NCBI RefSeq assembly: GCF_015223195.1
Contig: NZ_JADFUA010000007.1
Location: forward strand, 62,001 to 126,000
Source of the DNA: Chitinilyticum piscinae
Lineage (GTDB): Bacteria; Pseudomonadota; Gammaproteobacteria; Burkholderiales; Chitinibacteraceae
Direction of reading: 5' to 3'
Length of the DNA: 64,000 nucleotides
Below are positions 51,588 through 61,555 of the stretch, piece by piece (position 1 is the stretch's first letter; each line of letters opens with the position of its first letter). A program made the translations under genes and the position numbers. The notes beneath the pieces are model-generated. The model was not told where the DNA came from. It saw only the letters and a program-made list of their open reading frames with translations, and ran no database searches.

Positions 51588-52814
51588 TCAGGCGGCCTGT
51601 TCCAGACCGAAAGCCTTGTGCAGTACGCGCACGGCCAGTTCCAGATATTTCTCGTCGAGCACCACCGAAATCTTGATTTCGGACGTGGAGATCATCTGGA
51701 TGTTGATGCCTTCTTCCGCCAGGGTGCGGAACATGGTGGAGGCTACGCCGACATGCGAGCGCATGCCCACGCCGACGATGGAGACCTTGCAGATCTTGTC
51801 GTCGCCGCTGACTTCACGGGCACCAACGTGCTTCTTCACTTCTTCCAGCACCTTCAGTGCACGCGGGTATTCACCCTTCGGTACGGTGAAGGAGAAATCA
51901 GTCGTGCCATCCTGACCGACGTTCTGGATGATCATGTCCACGTCGATGTTGGCATCGGCCACGGGGCCGAGGATCTGGTAGGCAATGCCGGGCTTGTCCG
52001 GTACGCCGATCACGTTGATGCGGGCTTCGTCACGGTTGAAGGCGATGCCGGAAATGACTGGTTTTTCCACGGTAGAGTCTTCCTCGAAAGTGATCAGCGT
52101 GCCCTCGCCTTCTTCCTGGAAGGAGGACAGCACGCGCAGTTTCACGTTGTACTTGCCGGCAAATTCGACCGAGCGGATTTGCAGAATCTTGGAGCCAAGG
52201 CTGGCCAGTTCGAGCATTTCCTCGAACGTGATGGTCTTGAGCTTGCGGGCTTCCGGCACGACGCGCGGATCAGTGGTGTACACGCCGTCAACGTCGGTGT
52301 AGATCTGGCATTCGTCGGCCTTCAGCGCCGCGGCCAGCGCCACGCCGGAAGTGTCCGAACCACCACGACCCAGTGTGGTGATGTTGCCCTGGGCGTCGAC
52401 ACCCTGGAAGCCGGCAACGATGACCACCTTGCCGGCATTCAGGTCGGCGCGCATGTTAGCGTCGTCGATGTGCTGGATACGGGCCTTGGTGTGCGCGGAA
52501 TCGGTCAGGATCTTGACCTGGCCGCCGGTATAGCTGACTGCGTCAACGCCCTGCTCTTTCAGCGCCATGGCCAGAAGGCCGATGGTGACTTGCTCGCCGG
52601 TGGAGACGATGACGTCCAGCTCGCGCGGATCGGGCTGGGACTGGATTTCCTTGGCCAGTGCGATCAGTCGGTTGGTTTCGCCGGACATGGCAGAAACAAC
52701 GACCACGAGATCGTGCCCCTGCGCCTTGAATTTGGCCACGCGCCGCGCCACGTTCTTGATGCGGTCGGGAGAGCCGACCGACGTGCCGCCATATTTCTGG
52801 ACAATCAGTGCCAT
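51588..52814 (-). CDS. lysC: Aspartokinase (monofunctional, ACT-regulated)
   Basis: The 408-residue protein starts [21 protein letters not shown], the aspartokinase signature, and has the kinase domain (about 1-250; [29 protein letters not shown]) followed by two ACT domains (about 265-400) that sense lysine and/or threonine. It phosphorylates aspartate at the start of lysine, methionine and threonine synthesis. It has the compact length of betaproteobacterial feedback-controlled aspartokinases. The gene is monocistronic. Confidence 0.94.
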   Translation of the reverse strand: MALIVQKYGGTSVGSPDRIKNVARRVAKFKAQGHDLVVVVSAMSGETNRLIALAKEIQSQPDPRELDVIVSTGEQVTIGLLAMALKEQGVDAVSYTGGQVKILTDSAHTKARIQHIDDANMRADLNAGKVVIVAGFQGVDAQGNITTLGRGGSDTSGVALAAALKADECQIYTDVDGVYTTDPRVVPEARKLKTITFEEMLELASLGSKILQIRSVEFAGKYNVKLRVLSSFQEEGEGTLITFEEDSTVEKPVISGIAFNRDEARINVIGVPDKPGIAYQILGPVADANIDVDMIIQNVGQDGTTDFSFTVPKGEYPRALKVLEEVKKHVGAREVSGDDKICKVSIVGVGMRSHVGVASTMFRTLAEEGINIQMISTSEIKISVVLDEKYLELAVRVLHKAFGLEQAA

Positions 52815-52916
52815 GATGCAACCTGCTGGTTGATAAGTGTTTCAAAATAAGCCCGTCATTCTAATGCAACACGCCATGCTTGTGCGAGCCACAGACCGAC
52901 TGTGATGCAAAAAAAC

Positions 52917-53987
52917 TCAGGCAACTGTGAAGGGGACACGGGGCGCCACAGCACACAGCAGCTCGTACGCAATCGTACCTGCGGCGGCGGCGACCTCATC
53001 GACGGAGAGCGAGCGACCCCAGAGTTCGACCGGGCTGCCGATGCCTGCAGCAGGAATCGGTGTAAGGTCAACCGCCAGCATGTCCATCGAAACACGGCCG
53101 AGCAGCCGCGTGCGCTGGCCGGCGACCAGCACCGGCGTTCCCGTACCGGCATGCCGCGGATAACCATCGGCATAGCCACAGGCCACCGTACCAACCCGCA
53201 TGTTCCGGTCTGCCACAAACGTTGCGCCATAACCGACAGCATCCCCGGCATGGAGTTCCTGCACACCGATGATCGCGCTCTGCAAGGTCATGACCGCGCG
53301 CAGGCCAAGACTCTGTGCCGACCGATCGGCAAAGGGAGAGCTGCCGTACAGCGCAATCCCGGGACGCACCCAATCGCCGCGGGCCTGCGGGTAGGCAAGC
53401 AGCGCAGCCGAATTGGCCAGGCTGACCGGCACATCCAGCCCGGCGATAGCGGACCGGAAGCGCTCATACTGGACAGCGATCCCTTTGTCCGGCTCATCCG
53501 CTGTCGCAAAGTGCGTCATCACCGTCACGGCTGCGACTGCCGGAAGCTGCCGCACTTGTCCGACCAGCTCCGGGGCACGCTCCGGCGGAAACCCCAGCCG
53601 GTTCATGCCGGTATTGAGCTTGAGCAGCACATCCACCGGGGCTGGCAATTTCGCCTCCCGCAGCCAGGCCAGCTGGTGCTCGCCATGCACGGCGCAGCCA
53701 ATCCGGTACTGGCTGCAGATTTCCAGCTCGCGGGCGGCAAAGACCCCCTCCAGCAACACGATCGGCTGGGTATAACCCTGCTCGCGCAAGTGGATGGCGC
53801 TGTCGAGCTCCAGAGTGGCCCAGCCATCCGTATTGGCAAGAGCGGGAGCCACTCGCGCCAGCCCATGACCGTAGGCATTGGCCTTGACCACCGACAGCAC
53901 CCTTGCACTCCCCGCTCGCGCCTGCAGTTGCGCAAGATTATGGGTCAGTGCAGTGGAATCGATCGTGGCATGAAGTGGCCGGGACAT
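52917..53987 (-). CDS. alr: Alanine racemase
   Basis: The 356-residue PLP enzyme has the lysine motif VVKANAYGHGL (about residues 33-43), the catalytic Tyr in AVGYGATFVAD, and the conserved MDMLAVDLT. It supplies D-alanine for peptidoglycan. The ATG at 53987 (MSRPLHATIDSTAL) fits the family; an in-frame codon nine bases earlier is an alternative. Confidence 0.94.
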   Translation of the reverse strand: MSRPLHATIDSTALTHNLAQLQARAGSARVLSVVKANAYGHGLARVAPALANTDGWATLELDSAIHLREQGYTQPIVLLEGVFAARELEICSQYRIGCAVHGEHQLAWLREAKLPAPVDVLLKLNTGMNRLGFPPERAPELVGQVRQLPAVAAVTVMTHFATADEPDKGIAVQYERFRSAIAGLDVPVSLANSAALLAYPQARGDWVRPGIALYGSSPFADRSAQSLGLRAVMTLQSAIIGVQELHAGDAVGYGATFVADRNMRVGTVACGYADGYPRHAGTGTPVLVAGQRTRLLGRVSMDMLAVDLTPIPAAGIGSPVELWGRSLSVDEVAAAAGTIAYELLCAVAPRVPFTVA

Positions 53988-54080
53988 TGTCAGCAAGCAG
54001 TGAGAGTGGGCAAGTGCCGAGTATACTCCTGCGCAGCGGATGCTCCACTGCCCGGCTTGCGGAAAACGCGGCGGAAAGTG

Positions 54081-54860
54081 CTAAGGCGATTTGCTGCCGG
54101 AAATTGGCGCAGGCTCAAGCCCGAGTTCATCCAGCCGCTTGCGCCAGACCGGGTCTCCAGCCAGCAGCGCTGGCAAGGCTTTCACATAGGCGGCCAGCTC
54201 GGCATCCGCCGGATTGGTAAACAGAAACCGGTCATAAGCATTGCGCGGCTTGCTGGACCGATAGCTGCGCACAGGCAGATCGGGATGCTGCCTTTTCAGC
54301 CAGCCATAAGCACTGGCGGGGATGAAGGTTGCATCGATCCGCCCGGCCATCAGCTTGCGCACATTGGCTTCGAGGGTGGAAACATCCTCACGGGCAATGC
54401 GTCCGTCTGCAATCCAGTCGTCCAGCTCGGCATAGCGATGCCCCAACAGCCCCCCGAGTCGGCGGCCCTGCAAGGTTTGCGGCCCCTCCCACTCCAGCGG
54501 CAAATCCGCACGGAACAGCACCAGATCCGCGTCCCGCAACAGGGCCGGCGACCAGCTGTAACGCTGCTGGCGTTCGTCGGCAAACCAGACAGGATTGGCC
54601 CAGCTGACCACGCCACGCCATTGGGGTTCCTCCAGCAGACTACTGATCCGCTTGCGCGGCACCATCTGCAGGGTGAACGTAAACCGCCCCCCGGACAGCG
54701 CGCCCATCCGCTCGGCCAGCAAAGGACTCAAGCCACCGGAAAACTCTTCGGGGAGGACAAACGGAGGATATTCGTAGTAACCATACAGCACGACTGCCCG
54801 CGGCGCGGCTTCGGCGATGGCCAGCCAGAATGATGCAAGCAGCAAAAGCAGGGCACGCAC
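54081..54860 (-). CDS. Periplasmic substrate-binding protein (family 3-like)
   Basis: From the GTG at 54860 (GGAG six bases upstream) the 259-residue product has a signal peptide (RALLLLLASFWLAIAEA) and a family 3 solute-binding body: VVLYGYYEYPPFVLPEEFSGGLSPLLAERM, the usual ExPPF/DGxxxD-like entry, and later RLGGLLGHRYAELDDWI and LEANVRKLMAGRIDATFIP. The ligand is unknown. No ABC genes follow. A palindrome lies 76 bases upstream of the start. Confidence 0.75.
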   Translation of the reverse strand: MRALLLLLASFWLAIAEAAPRAVVLYGYYEYPPFVLPEEFSGGLSPLLAERMGALSGGRFTFTLQMVPRKRISSLLEEPQWRGVVSWANPVWFADERQQRYSWSPALLRDADLVLFRADLPLEWEGPQTLQGRRLGGLLGHRYAELDDWIADGRIAREDVSTLEANVRKLMAGRIDATFIPASAYGWLKRQHPDLPVRSYRSSKPRNAYDRFLFTNPADAELAAYVKALPALLAGDPVWRKRLDELGLEPAPISGSKSP

Positions 54861-54936
54861 AGCTTTCTCCGGAACGATGCAGCTACCAGTATGGCCCACC
54901 CCTGTAACAAGACCAGCCCGCTGACGCTCATTCAGC

Positions 54937-54952
54937 ATACATAGCCATGTAT
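54937..54952 (-). promoter_or_regulatory. Palindrome ATACAT-AGCC-ATGTAT upstream of the binding-protein gene
   Basis: The site lies between the two binding-protein genes and has the same arms and spacing as the perfect palindrome at 12594. It sits 76 bases upstream of the GTG start, in promoter position. Confidence 0.45.
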
Positions 54953-54996
54953 AAGCGCATAGCCTTCACATGACAAAGATTTCAGCGCAATACCTA

Positions 54997-56271
54997 TCAG
55001 CGCGTTTTTGCCGCCGCCGCGAGACGCCAGGCTGCCTGGGCAGCGGTCATACCCGGCTCATTCCAGTACCGGGTCAGCACATCCTGCATGGCCTGCTGTA
55101 CCGTCGAGGAGGTTGCCATACCCTGCGCCCACGACGGAAGCAGCAAGCCGGACTGCGCCGCCCCCTGAAAGTCCTGCAGCGCCTGCCTGCCGCAAGCATC
55201 GTAACGATCCGGGCGGGCGCCGCTGCGCACGGGGATCGACCCCTTTTGCAGACTGAAGCGCTCCTGGAACGCCGGGTCCATCAGGATGGCGGCCAGTTCG
55301 GCCTGCGCACGACTGACCTCATGGCTGGTATGACGGAAGAACACAAAACTGTCGACATTGAAGGTAAACATGCCGGCCGTTCCCGGTACCGGCATGCACA
55401 GAAAATCGATGCCCGGGCGCTTGCCGGCTGCGAGAAACTCCCCCTTGGCCCAATCACCCATGAACTGCATGGCTGCGCGGCCATTAATGACCATGGCCGT
55501 CGACAGGTTCCACTCGCGCCCAACCGCATTCGCGTCGGTGTACGGCTTGAGCCGGCGATAACTCTCCAGCGCCTTTTGCATTACCGCGCCCTTCAGCGCG
55601 GCCTGATCCAGCTCGACAAAGGCTTTCTGGTACCATTCCGGCCCACCAACGGCCAGAGCAACACTCTCGAACACCGTTGCATCCTGCCAGGGCTGGCCGC
55701 CATAGGCCAGTGGCAAAATGCCGGCCTTTTTCAGCGCGTCCAGTGCGGCAAACAATTCATCCAGCGAGGCCGGGGGCTTGACGCCAGCCTGCCGCAGTAG
55801 CCGCGGATTGACCCACAACCAGTTGACCCGGTGCACATTCAGCGGAGCAGCAACGTACTGGCCACGGTACTTCATCATCCGCGCCACCACCGGAGGCAGC
55901 ACCGCATCCCAGCGCCCAGGAACCGCCACCGCATCAATCGAGGCGAGGCTATCCTCTGCCCCCCACTCCTGAATGGCAGGCCCCTTGATCTGGGCCGCAG
56001 CCGGAGGATGGCCAGCCATGACCCGGCTTTTCAGTGCGGTCATGGCATTACTGCCACCGCCTCCCGCAACGGACAAGTCACGCCAGGCGTGGCCGCGCTG
56101 CTCCATCACCATACGCAGCTCCCCCAGCGCCCGGCTTTCTCCGCCTGCTGTCCACCAGTGGAGCACCTCCACTTCGGTCGCCCGGCTGTAAGCTGCAACC
56201 AGCGTGAGCAGCAGGCTGCACAGGCCTGCTGCCGGGCGGAGTGCGCAACACACTTTTTGCATATCAGCCAT
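54997..56271 (-). CDS. Extracellular solute-binding protein, family 1 (sugar type)
   Basis: The 424-residue protein has a signal-peptide-like N-terminus (about residues 15-32) and the family 1 pattern: VEVLHWWTAGGESRALGELR, DANAVGREWNLSTAMVINGRAAMQFMGDWAKGEF and a FSLQKGSIPVRSG end typical of sugar-binding proteins such as the glucose/mannose group. No permease or ATPase genes are present. It lies 14 bases after a FixJ-type regulator and behind a histidine kinase on the same strand, so it is probably co-transcribed with them. AGGTATTG follows its stop. Confidence 0.82.
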   Translation of the reverse strand: MADMQKVCCALRPAAGLCSLLLTLVAAYSRATEVEVLHWWTAGGESRALGELRMVMEQRGHAWRDLSVAGGGGSNAMTALKSRVMAGHPPAAAQIKGPAIQEWGAEDSLASIDAVAVPGRWDAVLPPVVARMMKYRGQYVAAPLNVHRVNWLWVNPRLLRQAGVKPPASLDELFAALDALKKAGILPLAYGGQPWQDATVFESVALAVGGPEWYQKAFVELDQAALKGAVMQKALESYRRLKPYTDANAVGREWNLSTAMVINGRAAMQFMGDWAKGEFLAAGKRPGIDFLCMPVPGTAGMFTFNVDSFVFFRHTSHEVSRAQAELAAILMDPAFQERFSLQKGSIPVRSGARPDRYDACGRQALQDFQGAAQSGLLLPSWAQGMATSSTVQQAMQDVLTRYWNEPGMTAAQAAWRLAAAAKTR

Positions 56272-56285
56272 GTCGCAACGCCCCA

Positions 56286-56918
56286 TCAGGCACTGGGACA
56301 CCAGGTCTCCAGCGGAATATCTTTCAGCATTGCCGCCAATTCCATCGCAGAGTGCACACGCATTTTGGTAAAAATCCGGGCCCGATGGACTTCAACGGTC
56401 TTGATGCTGATATCCAGGCGATCTGCGACCTGCTTGTTGAGCTTGCCGGCCAGGATTTCACGCAACACCTGCCGCTCGCGCGGGGTAAGCTCCTCCAGCC
56501 GACTAAGGACCGAATCCTGCTGCGAACGACTGGTGCGTACAGCGGCATCACGCGCCAGACACGCCTCGACCTTGGCCAGCAACTGGTGATGATCGAAAGG
56601 CTTTTCGAGAAAATCGCTGGCACCCTCCTTGACCGCGTTGACCGCCATTGGCACATCGCCATGACCAGTCAGAAAAATGACCGGAGGCACATAGCCGTGC
56701 TCTTCTTTCAGACGGGCAAAGAGTTCAAGACCACTCATTCCGGCCATGCGCACATCCACGATAAGGCAACCGAAATCATCAAGTCTGGCATCAGCCAGAA
56801 AGGCTTCCGCCGATGCAAAAGTGCGTACTGGCCACTGGCGCGTTTCGAACAGCAGGTCCAGCGAGTCGCATACGGCAACATCGTCATCGATCACGGCAAT
56901 GCGGGGAGATGGGTTCAT
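56286..56918 (-). CDS. FixJ/NarL-type two-component response regulator
   Basis: The 210-residue regulator has a receiver domain (IAVIDDDVAVCDSLDLLF; phospho-Asp in DFGCLIVDVRMAGMSGLEL near residue 55; VIFLTGHGDVPMAVNAVKEGASDFLEKPF) and a LuxR-type helix-turn-helix (LTPRERQVLREILAGKLNKQVADRLDISIKTVEVHRARIFTKM). The GHGDVPMAV sequence is typical of the FixJ/TodT group. It overlaps the kinase stop by four bases (ATGA), so it is the kinase's cognate partner. Confidence 0.93.
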   Translation of the reverse strand: MNPSPRIAVIDDDVAVCDSLDLLFETRQWPVRTFASAEAFLADARLDDFGCLIVDVRMAGMSGLELFARLKEEHGYVPPVIFLTGHGDVPMAVNAVKEGASDFLEKPFDHHQLLAKVEACLARDAAVRTSRSQQDSVLSRLEELTPRERQVLREILAGKLNKQVADRLDISIKTVEVHRARIFTKMRVHSAMELAAMLKDIPLETWCPSA

Positions 56919-59254
56919 GTCGACTCCTGATTCGTTGTTCCAGCCTGTATCAAGGGTAGCCGGAAAGAGAATACCGTGCCGCCCTCGGGATTGGCTTCCG
57001 CCCAGAGATGGCCACGGTGTTGCTCGATGATCGAGCGGCAGATATTGAGCCCCATACCCATTCCGTCGGGCTTGGTGCTGAAAAAGGGCTGAAACAGCCG
57101 CGCCGGCTCGGCCAGACCCGAGCCATGATCCGCGACATGGATGATCACGTAATGGTCATCCCTGCTGGCGGTCACGCTCACCGAACGCCGCTCGACCGGG
57201 GTGTCGGCCATGGCTTCGATGGCATTGCGCAGCAGATTGAAGATGACCTGTTCCAGCATGACCCGGTCACCACAAACCTGAGGCAAACGCCGTGGCAGAT
57301 TGACAACAATGCTCGCGCTACTGCGGCGTGCCAGCGGCTCCAGCAACTGCTTGGGCATTTCCAGCAACTCGTCGATGGAAAACCACTCGCTGGTGGGCTG
57401 ACGCTTCAGCACGAACTCGCGGATACCGCGAATGATCTTCCCTGCCCGCCGCGACTGCTCACCGATCTTGTCCAGCGTTGCTCTGACTTTCGGCAGAGCA
57501 GGCTCTGGCATATCGAGCAAACTGCCGCACGCGGCGCTATAGCTGGCGATCGCCGCCAGTGGCTGATTCAGTTCATGCGCAAGGCTGGAGGCCAGCTCAC
57601 CCATGCTGACCAGCCGGGCGGTCAGCTGGAGCTTTTCATCCCGAACCCGGTCGGCATCCTCAGCCTGGCGTTGTGCCGTGATGTCGGTGGCGATTTCCAG
57701 CCATGCCCCCCTGCCATCCACCCAGACAATCGGACGGCGCTGGACCTGATACCAGCGGGCAGAAAGCTGATCGTAGCAATCGGCCACCACGCCCTCGCCG
57801 GGCTGACTGCGATCATGCTGCATCGGCAGCAAGCATACCGCCCCGGCATCTTCCGGCAACCGGAAGGTGGTAGCGTGATGCCCATTGCGGTAACGCAACT
57901 CCCCCGTCTGCATATCCCAGACCGAGACAGCCGCCATTAATCCATCCAGCACGGTCAGCAATTGCTGCCTGGATGCCGCAAGCGCCTCCTTTTCCTGGCG
58001 CAATTCGGTAATGTCATACAGCGAAGCCATCCAGCCCCGCTCCTGCCCGGCACTATCCACCAGTCGCGAAGTATAAAGACGCACATCGAAACGCTCGCCA
58101 TCACGACGGACAAAGCGCGATTCAAAGCCATTGGGCGGGCATTCGCCGCGCAACATGGCTTCGTAGGTGGCGGTACATTCCTGCAATTGTTCGGCCGGCC
58201 AGAACGGCAGCGGAGCCCGACAGCCGACCAACTCCATGCTCCGCCAGCCCACCATCTGTGCGAATGCGGGATTGACATAAATCATCCGCCCGTCCCGATC
58301 CATGGCCCAGAGACCACTGACCAGCGAATTTTCCATGGCCGATCGGAACAGAATTTCGTCGGTAAGCTCCCGCTCTGCCTGCTGGCGTTCAAGCAGACGC
58401 TGCTTCATCAACCGCAGCATCCAGGCCAGCAAGAGCAGAAAGCTCAGAACCAACCCCCAGATTCCCAGCCTGACCCAGGCTCCATGCTGCTGTTTCACTG
58501 CCACGGCCCGCAAGCGCAAGCCCTGCCCGGGCGGATCAAAGCTGACCTCCCGCACCATCGTACCCTGCAGCAAGGGCATATTCCGCAGGGGCGCCAACAC
58601 TTTGCCCTGCACATCAACCAGCTGGAGGTCATAACGTTGCACCATCCACCACGGCACGCGCTGTTGCAGCAATCCGGGTAATGCATACGTAATCAGCACG
58701 GCGCCGCGGTAAGCCGTGCCGCGAAAAAACGGTACGGCCTGCATTACCATGGCTGATTCATGCCGAAGCAGCACATTGGAGTAGACCGGATAACCCAGAA
58801 TGGCCGCGCCATCGAGCATCTCCTGGACCCGCGATTCATCGAGCGCCGGCAAGGAAGAGGGGCGGCTACTGAAAACAGGCAGGCCAGCCTGGCGTACGCC
58901 AGCAGAGTCAACCCACTCGATCGCTAGAATTTCCGGGTTGCCACGCATCAGGGCTTCCGCACGGACACGAAAATCATCCGTGCTGATCACCCCGGCGGCC
59001 AGTGCATAGGCGAGATTTTCCAGAACATTCTGGTTGGTCTGCAGGCGCACACGAATCTCCTGCTCCTGCCAGAGCAGATCCTGAGCCATGGTTGCCTGCT
59101 GCAGGGCGGACTCTTTCTGCCAGTCGAGCCAGAGATACAGACCCAGCGCAAATGCCAGCAAGCCCAGCAGGGCATAGCCGAGATGCCAGGGCCACTGGCC
59201 GAAGCGCCAGGCACGAAAACGTATCCGGAATGGAGGTGTCATGTTACAGAGCAT
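56915..59254 (-). CDS. Membrane PAS-containing sensor histidine kinase
   Basis: The 779-residue kinase has a first span (about 26-44), a large periplasmic region with CHASE-like PEILAIEWVDSAGVRQ, a second span (about 260-285, GIWGLVLSFLLLLAWMLRLM), two PAS domains, a phospho-accepting His in SSLAHELNQPLAAIASYSA, and HATPase motifs NLLRNAIEAMAD, DHGSGL and GMGMGLNICRSI. It resembles DctB/FixL-type kinases and pairs with the downstream FixJ-type regulator. An ATG at 59242 is an alternative start. Confidence 0.92.
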   Translation of the reverse strand: MLCNMTPPFRIRFRAWRFGQWPWHLGYALLGLLAFALGLYLWLDWQKESALQQATMAQDLLWQEQEIRVRLQTNQNVLENLAYALAAGVISTDDFRVRAEALMRGNPEILAIEWVDSAGVRQAGLPVFSSRPSSLPALDESRVQEMLDGAAILGYPVYSNVLLRHESAMVMQAVPFFRGTAYRGAVLITYALPGLLQQRVPWWMVQRYDLQLVDVQGKVLAPLRNMPLLQGTMVREVSFDPPGQGLRLRAVAVKQQHGAWVRLGIWGLVLSFLLLLAWMLRLMKQRLLERQQAERELTDEILFRSAMENSLVSGLWAMDRDGRMIYVNPAFAQMVGWRSMELVGCRAPLPFWPAEQLQECTATYEAMLRGECPPNGFESRFVRRDGERFDVRLYTSRLVDSAGQERGWMASLYDITELRQEKEALAASRQQLLTVLDGLMAAVSVWDMQTGELRYRNGHHATTFRLPEDAGAVCLLPMQHDRSQPGEGVVADCYDQLSARWYQVQRRPIVWVDGRGAWLEIATDITAQRQAEDADRVRDEKLQLTARLVSMGELASSLAHELNQPLAAIASYSAACGSLLDMPEPALPKVRATLDKIGEQSRRAGKIIRGIREFVLKRQPTSEWFSIDELLEMPKQLLEPLARRSSASIVVNLPRRLPQVCGDRVMLEQVIFNLLRNAIEAMADTPVERRSVSVTASRDDHYVIIHVADHGSGLAEPARLFQPFFSTKPDGMGMGLNICRSIIEQHRGHLWAEANPEGGTVFSFRLPLIQAGTTNQEST

Positions 59255-59378
59255 AAGGTTGGCAGGCGGGATCCCCCATACGGTATTGCCCTAGGAGGGA
59301 TACATGGCACCGTATCGACAACAACCCCAGATATGCCAAGCCATTCAAGAGTATACTGAACCGCACAAGGCAAAGGTA

Positions 59379-61112
59379 TTAATGCAGTGCGTCGGATCCG
59401 GAGTGGGGCCGATAAAATGCCAGCACTTCGCTGCCATTGCCGACGAACTGGATACCACTGCACAACGCGCGCAAAAGCAGTATGCCGCGCCCGTGGGCCT
59501 GCTGGGGCTCTCCTGCCTCGACCCGGCTCCAGGCGGCCCAGTTGAAGCCCGGGCCGCTGTCCTTGACCCTGATCTGCAGCAGTTCGCTGCCACCATAATC
59601 CAGCCCGGCCAGATCGATTTCAATTCGGCCTTCCTGCAGATTGGCCAGCCGTTGACTACGCTCCAGCAGGTACTCTTCCATACCCGCGGCACTGTGCTTC
59701 AGGCGAGAATCCATGCGCAGCAAGCCATGATCGACCGCATTCACGAACAGCTCTGTCAGAATCAGGAACACATCCGACTGGGAGTGGTTGAGCGCCCTGA
59801 TTTCATTCACGAATGTCATCATGAAAGGCACCGTATTGATGTAGCGCAGCTCGTCAGCCCCGAGTGTCAGGCTGTAACGCCACTTGCACTCATCGATAGC
59901 CAACAAGGCTGGCAGGGTAAAGTCGCTGGCTGGCTGTGCATCACCGTGATCCTGCGTCGCAGGCGGTGGCGTATCGCCCCCAAAGGCCATCAACACCAGC
60001 GATACATCATCATGGTGGGGGTGTCCTTGCAAATAGCCAGCCAGACTATCCTTGACACTATCAATCCGGTTACCCGCCAGATTGCCAGCGATGGCTCCGA
60101 GCAGGCGATCGAAACCGTAGGCATCCGCGCCGGGAACATGCGCCTCGATCAAGCCATCGGAACAGGCCACAATCAGCCCTTGCTGGTCGTAATAATGCCT
60201 GACGGGCACAAAATCCATGCTGTGACTGGGAATGATGCCCAGAGGCAAATTCGAGGACGGCACAGATTTCAGCAACCGCCCGGACGGATCCAGTATCTGA
60301 AGCGCGGGCATGCCGCCATTCCAGATTTCCACACAGTCGTTGGCTTCATCCAGTGCGAGCAAGGTCACGGCGACGAAACGCCCAACAGGCAAAACTTGCC
60401 GGATCTTGTTATTCATCTCCGCAAGAATGTCGGAAATGCTGTAGCCCTTCTCGGTCATGCTGTAGAAAGGCTGGGTCAGCGGCAAAACATTGAGCGCCGC
60501 AGTAAGTCCGTGACCAATTCCGTCCGCAAGCAGTACATGCAGAACCTGCCCGGGGGTCCGGGCCGCCGCGATAAGGTCGCCCGACAGGCTTTCTGCAGGC
60601 GAGAGCCAGTATTCCAGCCCCGGGTCGGACAATCGTTCGGCATTGACCATCTGCTCGATCAGATGACGCGCCACACGCTTTTCTTCTTCGGCACGATCAT
60701 AGTAATCGGCAAGCTTGGTCGACTGCTCGACAACCTGACGATTGAGATCCAGCGTACGACTGAAAGCCTTCAGCTTTGCCTCAAGCACGCGGAAATTGAC
60801 GGGCTTGTTGATGTAATCATCTGCGCCCTGTTCGATGGCCTCGGCCAGCCTGTTTTCCTCACCGACACCGGTAACGAAAACGATCGGCACCCAGACAGCA
60901 CCAGATTCGGCCTTGATGATGGCGGCAGCCTCGGGGCCGGACATGACAGGCATCATCATGTCCATCAAGACCAGATCGGGCCGGTGGGCACGCCAGGTAT
61001 CGATAGCTTCCTGCCCATTCCGGGCCTGTACTGCGCTATGTCCCAGAGCCTCGACGAAACGGGAGATCAGTAGCAGGACTGCATCCGTATCGTCGACGAC
61101 AAGGATTTTCAT
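59379..61112 (-). CDS. REC-PP2C-HATPase partner-switching protein (HsbR-like)
   Basis: The 577-residue protein has a receiver domain (MKILVVDDTD; phospho-Asp51 in LVLMDMMMPVMSG), a SpoIIE/PP2C phosphatase domain (HVLLADGIGHGLTAAL; ACSDGLIEA; HHDDVSLVLM) and a C-terminal RsbW-like HATPase (LTELFVNAVDHGLL; VKDSGPGFN). This is the HsbR layout of Pseudomonas, which reciprocally phosphorylates and dephosphorylates a STAS protein. The ATG at 61112 starts the receiver cleanly. The STAS partner lies 16 bases upstream. Confidence 0.9.
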   Translation of the reverse strand: MKILVVDDTDAVLLLISRFVEALGHSAVQARNGQEAIDTWRAHRPDLVLMDMMMPVMSGPEAAAIIKAESGAVWVPIVFVTGVGEENRLAEAIEQGADDYINKPVNFRVLEAKLKAFSRTLDLNRQVVEQSTKLADYYDRAEEEKRVARHLIEQMVNAERLSDPGLEYWLSPAESLSGDLIAAARTPGQVLHVLLADGIGHGLTAALNVLPLTQPFYSMTEKGYSISDILAEMNNKIRQVLPVGRFVAVTLLALDEANDCVEIWNGGMPALQILDPSGRLLKSVPSSNLPLGIIPSHSMDFVPVRHYYDQQGLIVACSDGLIEAHVPGADAYGFDRLLGAIAGNLAGNRIDSVKDSLAGYLQGHPHHDDVSLVLMAFGGDTPPPATQDHGDAQPASDFTLPALLAIDECKWRYSLTLGADELRYINTVPFMMTFVNEIRALNHSQSDVFLILTELFVNAVDHGLLRMDSRLKHSAAGMEEYLLERSQRLANLQEGRIEIDLAGLDYGGSELLQIRVKDSGPGFNWAAWSRVEAGEPQQAHGRGILLLRALCSGIQFVGNGSEVLAFYRPHSGSDALH

Positions 61113-61128
61113 GCGATTTTCTGAATGA

Positions 61129-61434
61129 TCAGCGGATCGTGAAAATTTTGCCGAAACAGGCGATTTCAAGCACCTGCTTGACCGCATCACGACAATTGAC
61201 CAGTGCCAGAGTCTTGTTGGCCGAGCCGATCTTTTCTTTTAACAACAACAACATTCCCAGGGCAGAGCTATCCAGATAATTGACATTCTGGAAATCAACC
61301 AGCACTTCACGCACTTCGGGATTGGCGATCAGTGATTCGCAGACTTGGCGAAACTCACGGTGCGCACTGAAATCAAATTGCCCGGACAAAATTACACGAC
61401 CAGTGCTGCCCTCGATCTGTACTGTCGGCGTCAT
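61129..61434 (-). CDS. STAS anti-sigma factor antagonist (HsbA-like)
   Basis: The 101-residue single-domain STAS protein has the phosphorylatable serine motif VNYLDSSALGMLLLL (Ser56/Ser57). It is the likely substrate of the adjacent HsbR-like protein, and its phosphorylation state would select which partner it binds. In Pseudomonas aeruginosa HsbA switches between the anti-sigma factor FlgM and a diguanylate cyclase; here the downstream partners are not in the window. Confidence 0.9.
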   Translation of the reverse strand: MTPTVQIEGSTGRVILSGQFDFSAHREFRQVCESLIANPEVREVLVDFQNVNYLDSSALGMLLLLKEKIGSANKTLALVNCRDAVKQVLEIACFGKIFTIR

Positions 61435-61555
61435 AAATCACGACCTCTAAATAAAACTTGCTTTCGAATATGGACATCCAGCGCAGAAACCCCTAATCCA
61501 CTGGAGCCTCACTCCCTGCCCAAACGGCAGCGCTGCACGTGCTTAAGTTAGTATG

